Below are positions 56,897-64,000 of a stretch of 64,000 nt of DNA, piece after piece. The stretch covers positions 1,225,330-1,289,329 of the forward strand of contig RPFO01000072.1 of NCBI GenBank assembly GCA_009746045.1, given 5' to 3'. Under the pieces are notes generated by a model, which saw nothing but the letters and a program-made list of their open reading frames with translations, did not search any database and was not told the DNA's origin. Source of the DNA: Mesostigma viride (Eukaryota > Streptophyta > Mesostigmatophyceae > Mesostigmatales > Mesostigmataceae). Positions within the stretch are counted from its first letter, which is position 1. Every line of letters begins with the position of its first letter. The translations under genes and the position numbers were made by a program.

Positions 56897-58622
56897 TTAA
56901 CTCGTCGTCTGTCCCTGGTCCTAATTTTAGGACTGAGTTCAACTCAGTCCTAATTTTAGGACCTGATTTTGAGGTTTTGTAGAAAATTCGCCCCGGTCGG
57001 AATATTTGGCAGAAAATTTTTCTCAAAATTTATTCAAATACTACTTGAAAAGATCTTTCTTGGACATATTTTTGGGATTTTTTTGGATTTGGTTTGGGCG
57101 TCTAACCGTACGGTGAAAGTACAGGTGGTAAGGGTACATTTTCACGCGAAACGTGAGTTCCGGAAATGCACGACCTAGCCATGGCGGCTTGCGCCCATGC
57201 ACGCAGTTTACGTTTTCGGACGATTTTGCGGGCCAAACCCAGGAAATAGATTATTTATGTCCTAAAGATGATACAAGTGAATTTTAACCTCGCGGGGATG
57301 CGATTTACTGGGTGTCGGCACTGTTCTTGCTGGAAAAATCTGCGATTAGGCAGGTCGACGGAATGGATTACTACAATTGATTCCCGGATCAAATCGAAGG
57401 GTTTATAGGTTTCTTTCTACCTTTTATCATGTATTGTCGTAGATTAAGTCTAGTGGCAGTAAAGATTTGATGATTTCGACCACTCTGTCACGTCATGGTT
57501 TGTGTGCCGCAAAGTGCCACTTTTGCAGGCACCGCCTGGGCCAAGGTAACGCCAGCCGTGCCAGGTAAAGCTGGAATATCGCTGCTTCATCGTTTCTTGG
57601 TATTCTTACATGAGTTTAAGCTTGCGATGCGCTGTCAGTTTTGAGTCTTGCTGCTCTTTCTTGACCGTTGCCTGCCCCTCTCTAAAACCATCTTTTTAGA
57701 TGATCTTACCAGGCATTTGCCTTACCGTAGCGTGGCTGTACAAGGTTTTAGGTGCTGAATGGGTTAAAACACTTTCATAGATGTTAGTTATTCTCTTGCT
57801 ATGTTCATACTGCATGATTGTGTGGTCATGGGCTGCGTCAAGGGTACTGTCAAGCTTATACGGGTGAGTGAAAAATCATGGTGATAAACCACTGTCATCA
57901 TGTGCCAGCAGGTATCTTGGCCATGTCATGGCAAGGTAATACAGTTTTATCCATGTCCATTCTTGTAAAGAACAATTAAATGTGACTAACCTACCCATTA
58001 TATCGGTGGTTATTACTTATAATACATCCCTTTGTAGCTACGTATCCATACGCATTCCCTACATGCATGCATAGGCTTTCACACATACTAAGGTACAATA
58101 TAACTGCAATATGATGATGCAAGTATGTTTTCCTATTATGCCTGAAGGGAAATGGGCTGATTGACATGGTTTGTGGCCACGCTACTATGTAGTATGACCG
58201 CACTTACATGCTTGCAAATTTCTAGCATGGCCCAGTCCTATGTATAGGACTGGCAGTATTTGGCGTGTTTCAGGCAGTGCCAGTGGCCAAATTGAGTCCA
58301 GTTTTTTGCCACAGGTCAAGAACTATATTGTTTACATGCCTGTATTTTTTTAACATGCATATGGAATTTATTCAATTTTTGCCACTCATGCTACCACACA
58401 AAAATGCAAATTCGCCGACGGTGCCATACATCCATGTAATTTTTAGGAGTTTGGGTCAAGTTTTCACTGATGTAGTATTTTTGCCAGCAAGAGGACATCA
58501 AATACTCCATAGACCCACATCTAAGCATCTTGGATGGACCCCCCACCTAGTCACTACACACGGTTGAAAAAGGTCAACTCAGTCCTATTATTAGGACTGA
58601 GTTGGGACAGACGACGAGTTAA
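56897..58622 (+). mobile_element. TTAA transposon family T1, copy 3 (diverged, nested in gypsy)
   Basis: TTAACTCGTCGTCTGTCCC at 56897 and GACAGACGACGAGTTAA ending at 58622; 1726 bp. The subterminal palindromes keep their position but their inner base pair has changed: GTCCTA...TAGGAC replaces GTCCTC...GAGGAC at all four sites (56919, 56947, 58582 and internal 58238). The element splits the integrase from the PHD finger of the gypsy polyprotein. Confidence 0.9.
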
Positions 58623-59650
58623 TCTCCACAATGCGAAGGATGGTGGGCCCGGCCGTGACGTCCACCAGCGTGTGTTGGGGTTGAGTCCGCAGAAACACAT
58701 ACTGGCCGGGGTGGAACTGCAGCCGCCTGGCCATATACTTGCCACCCCGTCGCTGGGCGTACCACAGTGTGTCGCGGTGCTGCGCGATCAACAGATTGTT
58801 CATCGCGATGGGCATCACCTTCTTAAATGTGGCGGCGCGCGCCACAACCTCCCGCAGCCACTCATTGGCGTCATCCCATTGAATCGGCTGGGGGTGAGCT
58901 TCCTGCACCTCAGAGGGCAACAATGGTGCCCGACCAAAGAGCAGAAAATAGGGGGAGAACTGGGCGAGGGATTCTTGTGGGCTCATCCGGTAGCCCATGG
59001 CGATCCAGGGTAGTTCCCTATCCCAGGTGGCCACACGTGCTGCTTGCAACGCCCATTTGCGCAGCGCCTGTTTGACTGTCTGAATTAAACGCTCAGCCAG
59101 TCCATTGGCCTGAGGGTGCTCCCGCGACGTGTGCCGATGATCGATGGAGCAGAAATCCAATAGCTCTTGGAATTCCCCATGCACGAAATTCCCCGCCTTG
59201 GTCTGAAACCACCTCCGCCGGTGCCCCATACCGAGCAATAACATCCAGGAAGTAGGTGGCTGTGGTGGCGGCGTGCTTGTCGGGTAGGGGAATCAGTTCC
59301 AGCCACTTGCTGAACGATTCCACACACACCATGACGTAACGGTTGCCGGAAGTGCTGAGCTCAAAGGGCCCACACAAGTCGACGTGCCACCGGTAGAACA
59401 AGCCCCGGATGGGCAAGCTCATGAGCTCCTTGTCATGATGGTCCAGGTTGAAACGCGCTTTCGCGCGAGCACACTCAGCACAACTGGCTACCTGCCGTGC
59501 GATGGCATGCTTCATGCCCGCCCACCAATAGACCCCACGCACCATGGCACCTGTGCGTTTTGCACCCATGTGCCCGAACCGCTCATGGTAATGTGCAACG
59601 AGGGCAGCACGCTTGTCAGGGGGCGGCACGACCAGCTTGCACGGCGCCCC
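58623..59650 (-). CDS. Gypsy integrase (frameshifted)
   Basis: The zinc-binding HHCC region is HYHERFGHMGAKRTGAM...CAECARAKARF. Catalytic core: WHVDLCGPFELSTSGNRY (first Asp), APAEVVSDQGGEF (second Asp), HPQANGLAERLIQTVKQAL (Glu), spacing as in the D,D(35)E family. A one-base insertion in the AAA at 59186-59188 shifts the frame just after the second Asp, and another slip near 59647 separates it from the RNase H part. The integrase C-terminus is cut by T1 copy 3 and continues at 56896. Function: inserts the cDNA into host chromosomes. Confidence 0.9.
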
Positions 59651-60932
59651 ACAAGCTTGTAGACCTGGTTGCCCTCCCAGGTATAATTCACAGCCCGGCG
59701 CTCCACGCGCTCTTGCTCGGCTTGCCTCTGCGTCGGTGTCCAGTCAGCAGGGGCTGGAGAGGCAGGCAAACCCTGCACCCGCTCGAGAACCCTCCCATCC
59801 AGCCACACGTCCCCAGCGCAGCACTCCACCGCAATGGCGTGACTGGCGGCAGCATGCAGCACCACACAGCCCATGCTCGCCGGATCCACCGGCTGCGCAA
59901 GCGTGTCTTCAGCCAAAGGAAGAAATATCACGCCCTGGGATGCCAGCGTGAAAGCCGCTGGCCGTACGGGATTGGCGTAGCACGCAAACTCCGCCACGGC
60001 ATCACTGCAGGAAAGCCATCGCGACTCGGAATCGCATGGCCCGGCTGCGTTGACAAAGACGACTGAGCCCTGTGGTCCCTCCGCGCCCTGGGCTCGCGCC
60101 CCCGTCCGGTCCTCTGACGTTGCCAAAGCATAGCGTGATAAGACATCGGCATTGGAATGGTCCACCCCAGCGCGGTGTACAATGGTCATGTTATATTCTT
60201 GAATAATCATGGCCCAGCGCGCCAGCTTGCCAGTCAGATTGGCACTTGTCATCAACCACTGCAGTGGCTGATGGTCGGTGACCAGCGTGAACTGACGCCC
60301 GAACAAGTATGGCCGAAAATGTTTGATGGCCCACACCACGGCCAGAGCCTCGCCCTCATACGATGAGTACTTGGCCTCAGCCGTGTTGTTGCTCCTGCTG
60401 GCATACGCCACCACATGTTCCTTGCCATGCACGTCCTTCTGTGCCAACACAGCACCAAGTCCAACCCTGGACCAATCCGTGTATAGCACAAATGGCTGGG
60501 CATAGTCGGGCTGACGGAGTATCGGCGCTGAGGTGAGCTCTGCCTTGATGGTCTCAATGGCGCGTTGCTGCGCCGGACCCCATGCCCAGACTGCACCTTT
60601 CTTCAACAGCTCCGTCAGTGGCTTAACCTTGGTGCTGAAGTTGGGGATATAACCTCGGTAATACCCCGCCAGCCCCAGGTAAGCCCGCACACCCGCCACA
60701 TCCGTGGGCGTTGCCGCGTTGACGATCGCTTCCACCTTGGCCGCTTGTGGAGTTCTGCCGCCAGGAATGATCTGGTGTCCGAGGAAGTCGAGGCTCCGCT
60801 GCGCAAACCGACACTTCTCGGGATGCAACTTTAGGTTGGCTCGCGCCAGTGCCATGCGCACCTGCTCAAGGTGCTGGAGGTGTTGCTCAAATGTCTCACT
60901 GAAGATGATCACATCATCAATGTAACACGCAG
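59651..60932 (-). CDS. Gypsy reverse transcriptase (palm, thumb) and RNase H
   Basis: Begins at the catalytic CYIDDVIIFSETFEQHL box, then KLHPEKCRFAQRSLDFLGH, VRAYLGLAGYYRGYIPNFS and the RNase H domain: FVLYTDWSRVGLGAVLAQKD (first Asp), AEAKYSSYEGEALAVVWAIK (Glu), FTLVTDHQPLQWL (Asp). A linker with HRAGVDHSNADVLSR follows, the usual RNase H/connection end. The open frame runs into the hAT-like element on its 5' side, so the first Met of this piece is artificial. The RT/RNase H pair copies the element RNA into cDNA. Confidence 0.93.
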
Positions 60933-62417
60933 CAGTGTTCAATTATCCGGCGTATTATACGGTATAATACGGTATAATACACGTTATACAAGGTCGAGCG
61001 TATAATTTTTATCCGTTTTATACGATTTGCGTATTTTTACGTATAATACGGCGAATAACACGTATCAGCGCGCGTATAATGGGGTTTTCGCGCTCATCCG
61101 AGGTCCGGCAGCCAAATTTTTCGTGCGGGAACCAAGGCGGGAAAGCAAGGGAACTTAGAAACACTACGGAAACCATCCACTGGTTGACATTTGGCGACCG
61201 TGAGACACAAGGATCTTACAAGCAAGCTACACTGTAGCATGGCAATTAACCCTCCATGCTGTTTAGGTCTCTGCCCTTGCCTCTCGGGCAGCCATGCACC
61301 GAATATTGAAGTCATACAGAAAACTGACTGGTACGAGAGCATGGCCGCTTTACATTTTAGGCATGATCCTTAGGTCTTGAAAAGCTTATATCCTTGGCCA
61401 GGCAGCGTTGGGATGTGCGCGGATGTGTCTCGACCTTCTGCTCGATGCGGCAACCTCGTTTCAGCAACCAGGTGGCGACTGTGCATGTGCTAACTGTTGA
61501 TAGGCGGGAAATGCCCCTACATTTGAACGCGGATAGCTGTTTCACGTTATTCCTTACATGATTTATAAGCGACGACGGCCAGGAAAGGCTCGCAGCTACG
61601 TCCATCAGGTGGGCATGCTGGCTCCGTCAAGAAAGGTAATATGCGGTTTTGATCTGGTACGTGCTATCCTGTTCACGTGTTCATTGTACTGTATCAAGTT
61701 GTTGGGTGGATTGTAAAATAATCGTAGACCTGTAATGGAGGTTTTCTGCTTGTCTTTTGGTTGCTTTACTGCCTCTACGCATTGTTGGCTTGTGATGGTT
61801 GGGGAATACCACTACGACATGCAGATTTTGGACCAGATTTGTCTGCTATTAGCTTATGCTTCATCGAAAGCAGTGACGTAGTGCTTGGCATGGTTTATAC
61901 ATATGATAAGCTTGATAACGCGATGTTTTTTCTTGCTAAGAGCATCTCGAAACAAGTGGTTTTCTGGCCAGATCTAGCCACTATTTCTTGTTTTGCTCGC
62001 CAAAGTCAGCCTTCTTCTTGTGTGCTCCTCATGCATACAAGAAACATGGAGATGCCCAGGACCTGCTTGCATGGAAGCATAGCCATCTTACTTCTTTTGC
62101 TTTTTTCATCTTTCCATTTCATTTGGCGTTGTTTTTTAGGGTATAATGCATAGGTAATCTAGCTCCTCGGGAACACCGGTTTACACGTCCAGTGTTCCCA
62201 AGCACTGCTGATGAGCAGTGGCAACCCATGTATCATGTGTAATTTAGTGTCAGAAACATGTGGACTGCTTGAAATGATATCAAAATGCATGAAACAACCC
62301 CAAAAACGACGAAATCCAGTATTTGCGTATAATTTCCGGATAATACCGTATTATACCGTATTATCCATTATACGGACCCCGCGCGTATAACCGCGTATTG
62401 CGTATAATTGAACTCTG
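60933..62417. mobile_element. hAT-like non-autonomous DNA transposon nested in gypsy RT
   Basis: The termini are CAGTGTTCAATTAT and CAGAGTTCAATTAT (inverted), flanked by the exact 8-bp duplication ACACGCAG (60925-60932 and 62418-62425). Subterminal regions are crowded with GTATAAT/ATTATAC motifs (60950-61080; 62325-62408). 1485 bp, no credible transposase ORF. Removing it and one duplication restores the RT frame into the YIDD box. Confidence 0.92.
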
Positions 62418-62425
62418 ACACGCAG

Positions 62426-62702
62426 CGAATGGCATGCCATTCAACACTTGATCCATGGCACGCTGAAAGATGGCACTCGCATTCCTATGCCCGAAAGGCA
62501 TCCTGACCCACTCATAGAGTCGGTGGCCCCCCCATGGAACGCGAGCTTGCGTTGGTCACCCTCCGCCACTTGGATTTGGTGAAACCCACTGCGGAGGTCT
62601 AGGGATGAGATGAACTGCACGCGTGGCGATATCCGGTCAAGCACATCGTCCACTCGCGGCATGGGGTACCTGTCCATCGGGGTGTGTGCGTTGAGCAGTG
62701 CC
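62426..62702 (-). CDS. Gypsy reverse transcriptase, motif A region (frameshifted)
   Basis: It encodes LLNAHTPMDRYPMPRVDDVL and FISSLDLRSGFHQIQVAEGD (catalytic Asp of motif A) and, after a one-base shift at the C run 62527-62533, LYEWVRMPFGHRNASAIFQR. It is shifted relative to the upstream frame near 62700. It joins the YIDD segment across the hAT-like element. Confidence 0.9.
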
Positions 62703-63990
62703 GCAGGTCCGTCGCCATGCGCATCCCAGTCCATTCACCTGTCACCGCATCCTTCTTGGGCGCCACGACGGTCGCGGCCGCATAGTTGGATGTGGATGAC
62801 CGAATGATGCCAGCAGCCTCCAGCTCCTCGCATTGTTGCTGCACAAACTCCAGCTCAGCTTGACTCAGCCGGTGTTGTCGGCGAAACAGTGGCTGATCGG
62901 TGTCCAGCGGGACCCGCATCTGCCCACCATTGTAGCATCCCAGCTCTTGACTGCTGAATGCAAACGCGTTGCGCGCACCTTCCAGCCACTTGAGCAGCCT
63001 CGCACGTTGCTCAGCTGTGAGGTGCTCACAGACGCTCCATTGATGGTTTGCTGCCGGGTCGCTTGCGCTCGAGACATTGTGCACAGCCACCGTGGGACCG
63101 CGCACGGCCGCCGACTGAAACAGCATGTATGCCGCCGCTCCCGGCGTAATGCCTCGCTCTCCCACCTGCCGTTGTGCCTTCGCCACGAGGAACTGAAAGG
63201 CCGGAGCCGCCGAGAACACACAGCTGGTGAGGAGCGCAGTCATGAGGATGACTGACCATACCTGGCGCCAGGTGTAGGACCACCCTTGGCCCCTGCCGCC
63301 TGCACGCTCCGCCTTAGGCACACCAGCCGGCGCAGCACCGGTGGGTGGAGAAGTTTCACTCTGCGCCTGTGCAGTCGCAGCATGGACGGGAAGTGCAACC
63401 CGCTGCACCCTCCGCACACCTTGCGCTGCTAGCAAGGTGTACCCCACCTGCCAGGCTGACATGGCCTGGCCAATGAGCGACCATCGCTCCACCTCCAGGA
63501 GCCCTGGGGCGGCGGATGCACCTTCGGCAAAGCCCATGCTTAGTTCACGAAACCCCGCGGGTGGCTGAACCAAGAGACCTGTGGCACGCTCCCACACAAG
63601 CCCCTTGCCCCGGTCACGATAAGCCTGGGACCCTTGGTAACTGACAAGGGTGGGCAGTGCTCGCATGGGGGCGCCTGCCTTGTTGACGGGCGCGTAGGGT
63701 GCCTGATCATCGTGCTCCACATACTGCGCCGTGAGTTGACTGGGCAACACGACATCGACCGGTGGCAGCTCAATGTGGCTAGCGACATGCTGCATCACCG
63801 CCTGCGTAGAACCTTGGCCAGCGATGTTGGTCCAGAACGCGCGCAGCCGATGGGTATTCCCTCCCAGCCCGGCATTGTCCGACACCACGGGTTCCCCCAA
63901 AATACCCACAATGGTGCCCCAATCCTCCCGAACAGTGGGGCTGGGACTGTCCACCGCCACTACGTTTTCAAATAAGTAGGCGGGTGGCAC
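62599..63990 (-). CDS. C5-cytosine DNA methyltransferase (C-terminal half) fused to RT N-terminus
   Basis: A continuous frame open to the window's right edge. Residues 1-15 (AYLFENVVAV) match methyltransferase motif VI (ENV); residues 43-56 (GNTHRLRAFWTNIAG) match motif VIII (the DNMT3-like HRARYFW region); residues 146-181 match motifs IX-X (GFRELSMGFAEG, ERWSLIGQAMSAWQV). Motifs I and IV (SAM loop and PCQ catalytic Cys) would lie beyond the window. Residues 243-269 (VWSVILMTALLTSCVFSAAP) are strongly hydrophobic. Residues 318-430 are the RT fingers: VPLDTDQPLFRRQHRLS, FVQQQCEELEAAGIIRSS, VVAPKKDAVTGEW, MRMATDLR. The frame is lost by an indel near 62700, after residue 430. The methyltransferase would methylate DNA cytosines; its target is unknown. 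Confidence 0.85.
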   Translation of the reverse strand: MPPAYLFENVVAVDSPSPTVREDWGTIVGILGEPVVSDNAGLGGNTHRLRAFWTNIAGQGSTQAVMQHVASHIELPPVDVVLPSQLTAQYVEHDDQAPYAPVNKAGAPMRALPTLVSYQGSQAYRDRGKGLVWERATGLLVQPPAGFRELSMGFAEGASAAPGLLEVERWSLIGQAMSAWQVGYTLLAAQGVRRVQRVALPVHAATAQAQSETSPPTGAAPAGVPKAERAGGRGQGWSYTWRQVWSVILMTALLTSCVFSAAPAFQFLVAKAQRQVGERGITPGAAAYMLFQSAAVRGPTVAVHNVSSASDPAANHQWSVCEHLTAEQRARLLKWLEGARNAFAFSSQELGCYNGGQMRVPLDTDQPLFRRQHRLSQAELEFVQQQCEELEAAGIIRSSTSNYAAATVVAPKKDAVTGEWTGMRMATDLRHCSTHTPRWTGTPCREWTMCLTGYRHACSSSHP

Positions 63991-64000
63991 CTGCTGCAGC

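Larger units (their letters stand above)
56395..64000 (-). mobile_element. Ty3/gypsy LTR retrotransposon with DNA methyltransferase and PHD finger
   Basis: Minus-strand element running off the right edge. Domain order from its 5' side: C5-cytosine methyltransferase (C-terminal half visible), hydrophobic segment, reverse transcriptase, RNase H, integrase, PHD finger, stop, polypurine tract, LTR. No aspartic protease or gag is seen inside the window. Two later insertions interrupt it (T1 at 56897-58622; hAT-like at 60933-62417), and single-base frameshifts occur near 62700, 62530, 59648 and 59187, so this copy is inactive. Confidence 0.88.

Noticed and set aside
61761-62153. 130-residue ORF in the hAT-like element as a transposase
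   Set aside because: No hAT dimerisation or DDE motifs; low-complexity hydrophobic sequence with no sign of a reading-frame constraint.

Overview
This is nuclear DNA from a eukaryote, most likely a green alga. The host genes are split by GT-AG introns whose phases agree. One encodes a plastid-type transit peptide, and the longest is a very large pentatricopeptide-repeat (PPR) protein. The rest is dense with retrotransposons, DNA transposons and satellites. Nothing suggests a prokaryote or an organelle genome. I cannot name the species.

Layout: 1-12.0 kb is a graveyard of non-LTR retrotransposons (LINEs), many ending in (TTAA)n tails. It includes one long uninterrupted 961-codon LINE ORF (7585-10470) and a 1.73 kb TTAA-flanked DNA transposon (1005-2730). 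12.2-23.8 kb is one multi-exon PPR gene on the minus strand; its introns hold a (CGG)22(CAG)43 tract and a tandem array of splice-donor-like sequences. 25.6-32.2 kb is a five-exon gene for a chloroplast-targeted universal-stress-protein-like protein, with satellites and a MITE in its introns. 33.4-37.0 kb holds deleted and inverted LINE copies, including ORF1-only elements. 38.1-40.4 kb holds a hAT-like element inserted in a minisatellite, then a 77-bp satellite. 40.7-43.4 kb holds two divergent housekeeping genes, TAF12 (minus) and nucleoside diphosphate kinase (plus). 43.9-52.9 kb is again nested LINE debris with a second TTAA-type transposon and a SINE-like insertion. 53.2-54.9 kb is a second copy of the first TTAA transposon.

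The most notable object is a Ty3/gypsy retrotransposon on the minus strand from 56.4 kb to the right edge. Its polyprotein carries the C-terminal half of a C5-cytosine DNA methyltransferase directly upstream of the reverse transcriptase, in one open frame, and a PHD finger fused after the integrase. The second fusion becomes visible once an inserted TTAA transposon (56897-58622) is mentally removed. A hAT-like element (60933-62417, perfect 8-bp target duplication) has cut the reverse transcriptase just before its YIDD box. The copy is decayed, with two insertions and about four single-base frameshifts, but its architecture is a chromatin 'writer' plus 'reader' carried by a retrotransposon.

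The host genes are unrelated in function: organelle RNA metabolism (PPR), plastid stress protein (USP), RNA polymerase II initiation (TAF12) and nucleotide metabolism (NDK). No operon-like logic is expected.
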